A DNA stretch of 64,000 nucleotides from Pholiota molesta (Eukaryota > Basidiomycota > Agaricomycetes > Agaricales > Strophariaceae): contig JACGCK010000185.1 in assembly GCA_014925825.1 (NCBI GenBank), positions 23,655-87,654 of the forward strand. Direction: 5' to 3'. Position 1 is the stretch's first letter. Each line of letters starts with the position of its first letter. This document shows positions 46,841 through 57,843 of this stretch, one piece after another. The notes below the pieces were generated by a model. That model was not told the origin of the DNA. It searched no databases and saw only the letters and a list, made by a program, of their open reading frames with translations. Both the position numbers and the translations under genes were made by a program.

Positions 46841-47894
46841 ATGATGTCGACACGCGCGCTCGGACTGGGCTCGGCCCTGAGGAAGGCGGCATTTGCGCCC
46901 AATGCTGGTATGTAGCGCCCTGTGGGGTATCGAGTGTGGTGAACGTTCGTAGTTGTATGCTGAGCAAGGTTCTTGTTTTTTGGACGGATTTTAGTGCGCA
47001 GCCAGATTATGATGCGCAATGCCATTGGCAAGCGGTGAGTAATTGCTCAATTTCTATCACTATCGGCGAGATAGTGAGGAAACTGAAACTGAAAGGCGGA
47101 ACTGACGAATTTCTATGATTTTCGTCCTCTATGAACTCGATTGTTGAATTGGCATCTCTAGATTCATCCAAATCCAGTCCCTACCACCTTCTGCCAGCAA
47201 TGAAATTCTCAACGCGCAACGCGTCAAGCGCCCAAACAGCCCTCATTTCACCATCTACCAGCCTCAACTCACATGGCTCGGCTCCATTGCTAACCGTGTC
47301 ACCGGAGCTGGTCTCAGCGTCTGTGCGTACCCTGCTTCGATTTTATGGCCATGGCCTAGGCGTACAACATAGCGCTGACTGGAACCCTTATATATTGTAT
47401 TCTGTGCAATCAATTAGTGCTCTACGGATTCTCCATCGCCTACCTCATCGCTCCTGGTACATTCGACAGCCAACATGTCATCGAGGTAATTTCTGGCCTC
47501 CCTGAGGGTGTTAAGTACGCTGGAAAGGTCATCCTCGCCGCTCCCTTCGCGTTCCACTCCCTGAATGGTATCCGCCATCTGTCATGGGATCTTACAAAAT
47601 GTGAGTAATTATTCTTAAGCTGGACATACCCCTCCCCTCCTATATGGTCTACATCATCTTCGAGGTGGATTTCGTACGTCTACTGTTGAAGCAAAAAGGA
47701 GCTCCTGGTATCTTCCCAGGAGGGCCAGAAGCGCTGACACAGATGATTTGTTTTTCTTACGAATGCGGCTAGAATTTGATATTTGGTGCTGACTTGCATT
47801 CTCTACAGTCGTCTCCGTTAAGGGCGCTTATGCGACTGGATATGCTGTCCTGGCCGCTACCGCTGTCTCGACTGTTGCGTTGGTCATGATGTAA
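46841..47894 (+). CDS. SDH3: Succinate dehydrogenase cytochrome b560 subunit (complex II, SDHC)
   Basis: Five exons (46841-46907, 46995-47034, 47162-47322, 47418-47600, 47809-47894) give 178 residues. The N-terminus (STRALGLGSALRKAAFAPNA) is a mitochondrial presequence. Then come ILNAQRVKRPNSPHFTIYQP and QLTWLGSIANRVTGAGLS, the conserved signature with the quinone-site Ser and Arg. Three membrane helices follow (LLYGFSIAYLIA, VILAAPFAFHSLNGIRHLSW, GYAVLAATAVSTVALVMM). His in FHSLNGIRHLSWD is the expected haem ligand region. The protein anchors the SDH1/SDH2 catalytic dimer in the inner mitochondrial membrane and passes electrons to ubiquinone. All junctions keep frame. Confidence 0.95.
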
Positions 47895-49294
47895 TAGAAT
47901 TATCAGTTTCTTTGTATGCCTTGTTTCGTCTGAGACCCACTGCACGAAACTTAAATTTTCTTTCTTACGGGAATGTGTGAGTCAATACCACTCATTGCTG
48001 GGCGTATATTGCTGGCAGTTCAAGGTCGAGAACTGGTTAAGAATATAAAACAGGTGGGCATCTCCACGAACACTTTTGATTGGCTGAGATAAAGTCACCC
48101 TGATTCGCTGGCGTGTTTTTGGGCGCTTAAATTTAAACTGAGGTAACATACCGTTACGTACTGCCCAAAGTGTACCAAGCAGCAAGAGTCAAGAAAAAAA
48201 TCTAATGATATCAACGCCTTTGAAGATAGGTTCATGTCGTGTTGATGTACTTAGTTCAAGAAAAGGGAAACTCGATTCTGTGATATGCAATAAGTAAGTA
48301 CATCTGAAGTTCATCGACATCCGTTATTTAAGGTCACCATGATACTATCTACTTAGGCCACGAAGTAGTCCAGGTACATGTGCATTTACAATAGCATATC
48401 AATCCTTCACTCGCTCACACGGACACCGTGCTGGTTCTTGAGCCGACCTTAATCATTGTTGGATGCATCATACCTGCTCTGCCACCCACTCCCATAGTTC
48501 GATTCCGTACTACCTGTGCGTAGTGAAGAGACTGAAGCTGGATTATAGTTATTTATGTTCATCAGTAAACAGAAATTTTGAGTGGAATAAAGTCTTAAAG
48601 ACGTACCCTGATCGACGGACACAGAGCCTAATATTTGGAAGAAAGGACGAGCTCAATGAATGACTGAGAGCAACAAAGGCATTGTTTATGCTTACTTCTG
48701 AAGGCCTGGTATCCATACTGACTCTCTCCAGATATTCTTGGAATGGCAGGGTCTGTAGAAGTAAGTCGACCTTGTGAGGTCAAAAGGTGAAAATGAAGTA
48801 CTGGAAACGTACTGGACTGCGTATGATGGGAAGGTCCAGGGTCCTCATGTCCTAAATACATATCGCGGTCATGGATGGATTTCGAAGCGTCTATTATCTC
48901 ATGAGTGCACACCTAACTCAGATTCGACAATTCGGAACTCTAGGATAAATAACCTATGAGTCATCGTTTAATCTAGAGAAATTACATTCAAAATCACCTG
49001 TGATGTCGCCTTGAATATCGAGAGAACGAAAATTAGTACCAAAATCTACGGTGCATCATGAGAGCGAGAAAACTTGCTGAGTTGGTGGACATGGCCCATA
49101 ACTAACATATTATTTGATTTGAATTTGACAATGGTAAGTCAAGCTCAAGAACTATTAGATTTGGAGAAGCAATGCTGACCTCCAGGAGGCTTGGTCCTTA
49201 CGGCAGGCTGGCCGATGAAAGTAGATCGATTGTAGTACCCCTGGAATTAAATTTAACGATATTGGTCTCATCATTTACTGTAATTGTTTGTTCA

Positions 49295-49644
49295 ATACAT
49301 CAGGAAGTTCACGATTTGCTTGTCTACTTTTTCCTGCTTTTTTGCTTGTGGCAAGCTGGACAAAAAAATTTCGAGAAATATGTTTGATATTTCTGCACTA
49401 TTTTAACTCAGAATGTGTTTTACTGCTCTCAGAGAGACGTAGGTAAACACACTTCGAAGGAGTGCTCACTGTGCTGGCGCTTTTGCAACCGATTCTTACC
49501 CCTTTTGAGAGAGGAGAAGACGTAAATATGGCTGCTTTTTGGCCGTGGGTACCTGGCTTTTTTTAGGACCTACTTTTGCGCTTATTTCTACTTGAATCTA
49601 CTTGTACAAGTAGAAAAAAGCAAATGGGGAAACTTCTGATGTAT
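49295..49644. mobile_element. MITE-like insertion with terminal inverted repeats
   Basis: Unit 1 has about 350 bp here that unit 2 lacks; its empty site is near 54237. The ends are inverted repeats: AATACATCAGGAAGTT on the left, and AATACATCAGAAGTTT reading in from the right, with ATTTGC about 20 nt inside each. No open frame of note is inside. The target-site duplication is unclear (a TA at each end is possible). The insertion lies in the 3' end of gene A1 and supplies its stop. Confidence 0.7.
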
Positions 49645-50890
49645 TAACAGGGAAATCGGGACGTACGGTAGTAATATAAGGTTCCTCTCCTTCAAGTGTG
49701 GACCGTTCCGGATATTCGAAAGGCTTCATCGCTGCATAATAAAAACGGGTATTGATGGGAGGGCATTCGAAACGATAGCTATCATAAATTTACCTGGGCG
49801 AGGTCCACGATATACCTGGTCCGAGTCGTCGCTGTGACGCTCAAACTCTTCAAACTCTGCTGACTGCCTTAGTTCTAAATCGTTATTATCAGTCAATAGG
49901 TTCTTGTTATCTTATTATTATATAAACACGTACCAGGCTCTGATTCAATTATTTGGGCAGCAATTTCGTGGAACGTTTGCAGATCCTGAAGTGTGGCGCC
50001 GATCCATGGGAGCATTCAGCACTTAAAACAAGCGCTACATACATATTGTGCACTCGCCTGATTGACAGAACCCTCAAGAACTCCTGACTCGTTCGCTGGT
50101 GGACGTCAATTAGTTGAGACAGACGGAAATTATCGTTTTATACTCACTTTGGGCATTGAAGAGTGGGTTATTGCTCCCGCGCTTGGTCAAAAGAGTTCTG
50201 GATAGCGCAACGCTGAACTGTGGAAGGGGGGAACCCAGTCAGTGTCGAATAACAAAGCAGGCAGTGCAGAGGCATCTACTTACAACCCTCCGAATCGTTT
50301 TGCTGGCTGAGGTAACGACTGAATCTTTAGCTTGTCCGGGGGATGCGCCTGGAGAGAAGCCAGATGGGCTGTGAATATTTTCGAAAGCGGAAATATTCCT
50401 TGCGGTCACTGGATCCTCCCATAGCTGCCTGAATCTGTCCTCAAACGTTTGAAGCTGTGTGGTGGTGCCCTATTGACCAATTAAACAACCACCTTTAATT
50501 TCGATGAGTTTTTAAGAACCACTGACTACGTAACGGTTTACGGTTTGTTGATAACTTTTTTGCAACGCTGAAAAACTCTCGGATTTGCCGCCCTCTTGGT
50601 GCGCAAACTTTGCGTCTTTCACTAATATCTTTAGTCTACATTCAATGTAAGGACATGTTCTAGAAATGCGATCTATTTACTGACTTGTTCGCTTCTTGGA
50701 TTTTGCCTTCCTTCAAGTCTTTGTTGATTTCATGTTTCTGCAGAACTTCGATGAAGAGCGATAGGGCCCTTTCAAGCTGTTCGAGTTTCTCTCGCTTACT
50801 TGATGCGGTCCTGAAGGCAGAATAGAAACGAATGGGTTCCATGAGAGGTACCGCTCCGGGAGTGAGTTTCGGCTTGGCTTCAGAAGACAT
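49598..50890 (-). CDS. Orphan protein A1 (paired with kinase K1)
   Basis: Eight minus-strand exons (50890-50681, 50628-50530, 50469-50284, 50217-50148, 50095-50058, 49985-49934, 49874-49794, 49731-49598) give 289 residues. The model was checked against paralogue A2, and most exons have equal length (for example 186, 70, 38 and 81 nt). The protein is helical: FYSAFRTASSKREKLEQLER and ALSLFIEVLQKHE, then GTTTQLQTFEDRFRQLW, AKDSVVTSASKTIRR and LRQSAEFEEFERHSDDSD. I do not recognise a family. The fifth intron starts with GC (CAG|GCGAGT) where A2 has GT. The last 13 or so residues come from the MITE-like insertion and differ from A2. It is divergent from K1 across 699 bp. Confidence 0.7.
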
Positions 50891-51589
50891 GGTGGGGAAA
50901 GGATCAAGTTGCGTCGCTTCGAAGTACGGGACACTGCATATAAATACTTGTAATGAAGACCCTGAATGTTGATTATCGATGAAAAGTGGAACAATGCACT
51001 TCTCGGAAGAAGTCAGAAATATCTAGATCGGATAAAAGACGTAGGTCTAATATTACCATCAAGAAGACAGGCTTTAAAGCTTGAAGCTTGAAGCTTGATG
51101 AATTTCAGATCAGTATAATAAAAAATTCGTTCATCTGCCTTTCGTCAGAATGCAAGTATGGTCTATGGTTCAAGGCGCCTTTTCATAAATAAATGAATAA
51201 AAAGTAAAGAATGTTGAAGGGCATATATTCTATAGACTTTTGAGACAACATAATTGCGATCTATGGAGTTAGCTGTTTATTTGAATTCCGAGTCGAGAAT
51301 TCAATTATGATTCGTCAAACAAGAAAAAAAGTGATGCTTTGCAGGAAAGAGTGATTGAACCATAAAAAGATTCATTACGCGGCCACGTTGCTTTCCAAGT
51401 TCATTGTTATTTAATTCGGCATTGTTGTGTGCTTGTTGCGTGCACGTTGGGGCACCAGCGGCCACTGGCCAGGGAAGGTGATGGGAAAGTGTGGGAAGAT
51501 ATCATCAAATTCATGGCGTTGTCACTGCAGATCAACCAAGCGTTTGACTCACACAACCATTGAACCAATGCTACGGCCAATACTCACCT
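50891..51589. other. Divergent promoter region between A1 and K1
   Basis: This 699-bp region lies between divergent starts. It contains a short run of AGCTTGAAGC repeats (51075-51098). The equivalent region of unit 2 is 55470-56215 (746 bp). The paired layout is kept in both units, so shared regulation is plausible. Confidence 0.45.
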
Positions 51590-52945
51590 ATGTCGTTGTC
51601 GTCGTCTAACACTATAGTCGATCAACACGCGAATGTGGACGACGAGGAAGCCTTCTTTGCCGCGCTTGAAGAAAAATATGGACCTCATGTCAGAATGGAA
51701 GGAGAACTCTTTTGGGTCAATCTCCAACCGTTCTTACTCTCTCGTGGATATCGTCTACGAGAGCGTTACCATCCAGACTGGAAACCTTCATGGATTGCGG
51801 AACCCGGGAAATCTGCTCCTGCATTTCCCCTTGCTGAAGATAGGCTAATAATGGTATGTTGGCCATATATATTCTAAAACCAATGGCGCTTTACTAACAT
51901 GTACATAGGGCGTAAATGTACTTGACGCCGTTCGGATCTCAGACAACCAAAGGGTAGTCCTGAAGAAAGTTCCAACGTCAACGCACGAAATACCGGTTGC
52001 TCAGTTTTTGTCATCCCCTGCCTTGCGAGATGATCCACGCAATCACACCGTGCCATTGTTGGATGTGATTCCTTTTCCAGCAGACGACGATTGGGCACTA
52101 TTGGTTATGCCGGTGCTGCTTGAATTCCAAAAACTTCCTTTTCGTAGGTTAGGTGAATTCTGTGAGGCGGCTTTTCAGTATATACAGGTACGTATAACAA
52201 TTGGTCCAGGTGGCAAAGCACTGCGTCTTTCTAATCGAGTTGACAATTTTTCAGGCGCTGGAATTTTCGCATGAGCATAACATTGTTCATAGGTGTGTTT
52301 TTAAACTCGTTGACTGTTATTACTAGGCTTTGCTAAATGATCGCATGAAGGGACGTATGCATGACGAACCTCATGATGGATTTTTCTAAAGTCATTCCGA
52401 ACGGGTCGCACTTCGCCAGGTGGAATTCACACGACGGGACTGTTAGGGATCATTTTGATTGGAAGGAGCGTTGGTCAGTCAGGCCAGTCCAATACTACCT
52501 CATAGATTTCGGGATCGGTTTGCACCTTCCCAATAAGAACGTCGTGACTTTTGGCGTATGGGGCCGGGATACGACAGCGCCGGAGATGTCGCCCACCAAC
52601 CGGTACGACCCATTCAAAGTTGACATATATCAGCTTGGTCGGGTTTTTCTGCAGATGATTGATGTATGCCTATTTCATTTATCTGCGCTATATTTCTGCT
52701 GACAGACACAGGAATACGACGGACTGTCCTTGTTTTTGCCCCTGGCAAAGCGGATGACCAGTCATAACCCCAAGGACCGTCCGACAGCAGCAGAGGCTGC
52801 AAAGCTTTGCGAGGATCTGATTTCTAAGCTCAGCTCTCGGAAATTGTCTCGTCGGATCTGGAAGAAGGCCGATTTTTATGAGTACTGTAAGATAATTGAC
52901 CGCTTTCTCGTTAGGTTTTGTGGCTGGAATCCGATACATCTATAG
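51590..52945 (+). CDS. Protein kinase-like protein K1
   Basis: Five exons (51590-51853, 51909-52187, 52255-52292, 52351-52663, 52712-52945) give 375 residues. The N-terminal 90 residues (EEAFFAALEEKYGPHVR, then ELFWVNLQPFLLSRGYRLRE) form a header common in mushroom kinases. Catalytic landmarks are VVLKKV (Lys), HNIVHRDVCMTNL (HRD with Asn five residues on, split by intron 3), YLIDFGIG (DFG), TAPEMSP (APE) and DIYQLGRVF. The lobe layout is complete though the glycine loop is weak, so it may be active. The family is expanded in agaricomycetes and has no assigned pathway. Intron 3 uses an AAG acceptor (ATGAAG|G), and K2 has CCAAG at the same place. Confidence 0.85.
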
Positions 52946-54216
52946 TTATACCATTCGTTACATTATACCCTACAAGTGTCATTGTAATAATATTTATTGG
53001 ATCGCATTGAGGAGTAGCACACTGTACCTAATTAGTTATCATTTTCATGACGCACTTGGACAAATTGAAATCTCAAATCCTCAAACCCCATCTCCAACAT
53101 TTTCTGCTTTCAATGTTACAATTTTAGGGAGCTCCGGAGGGCGCATGTTTACGGGCGCTTAATTGAGCTAACGTTCTATTATGTACTCGCAAGGTCTCTC
53201 AAAAAAATATTATGCAGAGATTGAGTGATATCACCGTCTATTCCGATAGATTCATATCGCAATGTTGATGTGTTTAGTTCGAAAAACAGGAAAATGTGAT
53301 TCTGTGATGCACGATACATTTACAATTGAGTACACTAATCTTTCACTCACTCACATTCTGGAGTGCTGGTTCTTGAGACGACCTTACTCATTGTCGGATG
53401 CCTCATGCATTATACCTGCTCTGCCACACTTCCCCATAGTTCGATTCCGTACTACCTGTACGTAGCGAAGTCTGCGAAGAGACTGAAACTGGATTATATA
53501 TATCTAATTAGCAAAAGGAAATTTGAGTGGAATGAAGACGTACCCTGATCGGGGGACACAGAGCCTGATATTTGGAAGATAGGACGAACGTTCTCAATAA
53601 ATGACTGAGAGCAACAAGGACGGCATAGTCAATGCTTACTGCTATCGGCCTGGTACCCATATTGATTCCCTCCGAGAACTCCTGTATTAGCAGGGTCTGT
53701 AAAATTAAGCCGACCTTGTGAGGTCAAGGAGTGAAAATGAAGCCCTGAAAACGCACTGGACTGCATAAGATGAGAAGGGCCAGGTTCCTCATGTCCTAAG
53801 CATATATCGTGGTCATTAATGGATCTCGAAGCGTCTATTATCTCATGAGTGCATACCTAACTCGGATTCGACAATTCGGAACTCTGGTATAAATAACTTA
53901 TAAGTCATTGTTTAATCTAGAGAAATTACCATTATAATCACCTGTGATGTCGCCTTAAATAGCGAGACAACTAGAATTAGTACCAAGGTCTATGGAGCAT
54001 CAATGAGAGCGAGAAAACTTGCTGAGTTGGTGGACATGGCCCATAACTAATACATTAGTTGATTTGACAATGGTAAGTCAAGCTCAAGAACTATTAGATC
54101 TGGAGAAGCAATACTGACCTCCAGGAGGTCTGGTCCTTACGGCAGGCTGGCCGATAAAGGTAGACCGATTATAGGACTCCTGGAAGTTAACGATACGTCG
54201 ATATTGGTCTTATCAA

Positions 54217-55469
54217 TTACTGGGATTGTTCGTTCACAGTGAAATCGGGACGTACAGTAGTATAAGGTCTCTCTCCTTCAAGTGTGGACCGTTCCGGATA
54301 TTCGAAAGGCTTCATAGCTGTATAATTCATTAATGCCAGGGCATTCAAACAATAGCTATAAGTTCACCTGGGCGAGGTCCATAATATCTCCGGTCTGAAT
54401 CATCGCTATGACGCTCAAACTCTTCACTTTCTGCTGACTGCCTCAGTTCTAAATTGTCTTTGTTAATCCATAGGTTCAAAATATTAGCTAGAATACGTGC
54501 CAGGATCTGTGTTAATTATCTCATGAAACGTTTGCAGGTCCTATGGTATGGTGTAGAACAATCGCGCTGTTCAGCAAAAAGAGACTGCATCTGTATTCGA
54601 CGCATGTATACTGACCTGATTGGCAGACGCTTCAAGAGCCTCTGCATCGTTCGCTGTTAAAACTAATTAGTTGAAATGCAAGCAGGAATTATTGCTTTGT
54701 ATATACCGACCTTGGTTATCGACCAGCCGTGCACGGCTTTCGTGCGTGGTCAAAAGCGTTCTAGTTAACGCAATGCTGAACTACGCGAAGGGAAGACTTA
54801 TTGAGTATCGAATAACGAAGCAAAGAGCAGAGGGATATATTCACAATTCTGCGTATCGTTTGGCTGGCCGCCGTAGCAATAGAATCTTTGGCCTGACTTG
54901 GAACTTCATCTACGTTAAGGCTAGGGCTCCTGGAGGTTGCTTCGATGGTGGAATATTCATTAGGAGCAGGTGGCGCATTCCAAAGGTTTCTAAATTCTTC
55001 ACTGAACGCTTGAAGCTGCGTAGTGGTTCCCTTTTCGATAAAATGGGTGAATTCGTGAATTACTGGCTTATCAAAAGAAAATGTAAGGAAACCGACCGTA
55101 TACTCGTTCATAGTATTCTGATACTTCTTTTGCAACCTCGAGACATGTTGGGATTTTCCTCCCGTCAGAGCTGCGCGTCTTGCATTGGTCACTTTTTTCG
55201 CTAGGCTTTGAACTATGAGCTAACGATCGAGCAGGAAAACGATTCACTCACTCTTTTGCTTGTTGGATTTTTCTATTTTTCAAGATTGGATCTGACTCGT
55301 GTTTTCTCAAAACTTCAATAAAAAGGAATAAAGCTCTTTCCAGCTGCCCGAGCTTCTCCTGTTTATTCGGCGCTGCGAGGAAAGCGTCATAGAAATGAAT
55401 TTTATCTTCCATGAGGGGGATTGATCCTTGAAGGTGAGCGATTGTGTTGACTTTGGCTTTGGCAGACAT
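54217..55469 (-). CDS. Orphan protein A2 (paired with kinase K2)
   Basis: Eight minus-strand exons (55469-55252, 55205-55097, 55030-54845, 54780-54711, 54653-54616, 54540-54501, 54448-54368, 54317-54217) give 280 residues. Similarity to A1 holds along its length: ALFLFIEVLRKHES, GTTTQLQAFSEEFRNLW, AKDSIATAASQTIRR, FSIALTRTLL and MKPFEYPERSTLEGE. The intron after CCTG at 54500 begins GCACGT (a GC-AG intron) where A1 has GT. The 66-nt second intron is open in frame, so it could be retained and add 22 residues. The C-terminus VRPDFTVNEQSQ is probably the ancestral end. Function unknown. Confidence 0.7.
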
Positions 55470-56215
55470 GATGGGAGGAGGGAGGCGTTTGTACCACCGT
55501 ATTGCTATAGTGAGTCTTAGTACTTATACAAAAGCCTGCACAATGATTATCGATTAAAAACGGGACAAAGCGCACCGCTTCTTTGAATAAGCTGGATCCG
55601 ATAAAGCGCTTAGAACGATATTCGAGTCAGCGTCGAAAACGTGGTTATAAATTCCAACTAAACCAGGCAAGGAACAATGGTCGCACCTTTTAGATGTCGA
55701 AGTTTGAAAATAGATTCCTCTACATTTCCAATCTCGTGAAAATTCCAATTTCGTGAAAATCTAGACAATATCGATCTGTGGAAAACATGGTCTATAAACA
55801 AAAAAAGACCCTTGAACAAGAAGCATTTGGAGGACTAATACAATCAAAACAAGAACCCACATTCGACACTCACTTGATTTATGTCGGAGAAGCGATATCG
55901 AAATGTTCAGGTTCAAAAAAAAAAAGATAGTCGTTCAGCTAAGAAATGAACTGGTGTTTGAAAGTATCACTTATCGATAAAGATCCAGGTTTTCAACCCA
56001 GTAAATGGTGGGCTGACCTCATAGGACCTCATTCAAAGCCCCTGAATGTTCCACTGACTCGGAATATCCTTTGTTCGAGGTCGGAGAAGGCGGAAAGGTG
56101 ATGGCGCGATGCGTGGGAACATATCATAGCTGGAGGACTCCCATGATTATTCCCAACTTTCCCAGGTCGTCAAGTGTTCGACTAAAACCACGAATGCTTC
56201 CAGCAATACCTGCTT
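55470..56215. other. Divergent promoter region between A2 and K2
   Basis: This 746-bp region includes a 13-nt A run near 55915-55927. It is the counterpart of 50891-51589 but is more diverged than the coding parts. Confidence 0.4.
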
Positions 56216-57565
56216 ATGTCGCTTCCCTATGATAAAATAGTCGCTCAACTCCTTGCTGAACACACCAACGCGGACGACGCGGACGCCTTTTTCGCTGCGC
56301 TTGCAGAGAAGCATGGTCCCCATGTCAGAGATGTCGAAGAACTCTTTTGGGTCGACCTCCAGCCGTTCTTACTTTCTCGCGGATACTATCTACGAGAGCG
56401 ATATCATCCAGATTGGAAACCTTCCTGGAGGGCAGAACCTGGGCAATCCGCGCCGCGTCGTGATTATCTGTTTGCTGAAGACAGCTTAGTAATGGTACGA
56501 GAGTCGCACATAGTTTGAAGGCGAAGACGCCTCACTTATGTCTACACAGGGGCTCGACGTACTTGACGCAGTTCGGATCTCAGATAGCCAGAAAGTAGTC
56601 TTGAAAAAGGTTTCGACTGCATCATACGAGATACCCATTGCCCAACTGTTGTCGTCACCTGCCCTACGAAACGATCCACGCAATCATACCGTTCCAGTAT
56701 TGGACGTGATTCCGCTTCCGGCAGACGACAATTGGGCTCTACTAGTTATGCCGGCGCTACTTGAATTTCAAAAACTCCCGTTTCGAAGGGTGGGCGAGTT
56801 TTGCGAGGCAGCGCTGCAATATTTACAGGTATGTTTTGCACCACCGAACGAACAAGCGATTATATTTCTCAACTGCATGATAGGCTTTGGAATTCCTGCA
56901 CGAGCATAATGTCGTTCATAGGTAAGCTCTTCTTAATTAATTCAAAAGAGCTGCTGAGTAACGCCTCCAAGGGACGTATGCATGACGAACCTCGCGATGG
57001 ATATATCCAAAGTCATTCCAAAGGGGTCGCATTTTGCTAACTGGGAGACCCATGATGGGCTTGACTGGCAACACTTCGAATGGAAGGAGCGCTGGTCGGT
57101 AAGACCAGTCCAATACTATATCATAGACTTTGGGATCTCGTTGCCCCTCCCCGAGAAAAATCTCGTTACGTTCGGAGTTTGGGGCCGGGATAAAACGGTG
57201 CCCGAGATGTCGCCCACCAATCAGTACAACCCATTCAAAGTTGACGTATATCAGCTTGGCCGAGTCTTTCTGCAGATGATTGATGTATGTCTATTTCATT
57301 TATCTGCCCATACTTCTGCTAACAGACACAGGAATACGACGGACTGTCCTTGTTTTTGCCCCTGGCAAAGCGGATGACTAGTCATAACCCCAAGGACCGT
57401 CCGACAGCAGCAGAGGCTGTAAAGCTTTGCGAGGATCTGATTTCTAAGCTCAGCTCTCGGAAATTGTCTCGTCGGATCTGGCTGAAGGCCGATTTTTATG
57501 AGTACTGTAAGATAATTGACCGCTTTCTCATTAGGTTTTGTGGTTGGAATCCGATACATCTATAG
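56216..57565 (+). CDS. Protein kinase-like protein K2
   Basis: Five exons (56216-56494, 56550-56828, 56884-56921, 56972-57284, 57332-57565) give 380 residues, paralogous to K1 with identical exon lengths from exon 2 on. Landmarks are VVLKKV, HEHNVVHRDVCMTNL, YIIDFGIS (DFG), VPEMSP and VDVYQLGRVF. The last exon differs from K1 at only a few bases, much less than the first exon does. This suggests recent gene conversion or uneven constraint. The gene is convergent with the inverted CRN-kinase copy C2 (279-bp gap). Confidence 0.85.
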
Positions 57566-57843
57566 TTATACCATTCGTTACATTATACCCTACGATACGT
57601 TGTCAGTATCATTGTAATAATATCTGTTGGATCGCTTTGAGAAGTAGCACAATATAATATACATAAATCGCTATTACCGTCGTGGTGTACTTGGATGAAT
57701 TGAATTCTCAAACCTGTCTCGAACATCTTCCGCTTTCAACGTTATGATTTTAGCGAGACACTCGCTGATGCAAAATATGGAACACATTTTAAGTTGTAAG
57801 CACATAGTGTCCCACTAGACATTTACAAGACTTTCAATGTTTG

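Larger units (their letters stand above)
48200..53140. repeat. Segmental tandem duplication, unit 1
   Basis: The unit contains an untranslated 3' flank (48.2-49.6 kb), orphan gene A1 (minus), kinase gene K1 (plus) and about 200 bp after it. The same order, orientation and spacing recur in unit 2. Similarity runs through non-coding flanks, for example CATGGCCCATAACTAA near 49090 and near 54035. Edges are approximate. Confidence 0.85.
53220..57760. repeat. Segmental tandem duplication, unit 2
   Basis: This is the second copy of the module described at 48200-53140. It has 3' flank sequence (53.2-54.2 kb), gene A2 (minus), gene K2 (plus) and the post-kinase flank up to about 57.76 kb. It lacks the 350-bp MITE-like insertion. 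Edges are approximate. Confidence 0.85.

Noticed and set aside
48486..48500. GTTCGATTCCG, a possible tRNA B box (also near 53439)
   Set aside because: No A box at the right distance upstream; it is part of the duplicated 3' flank.
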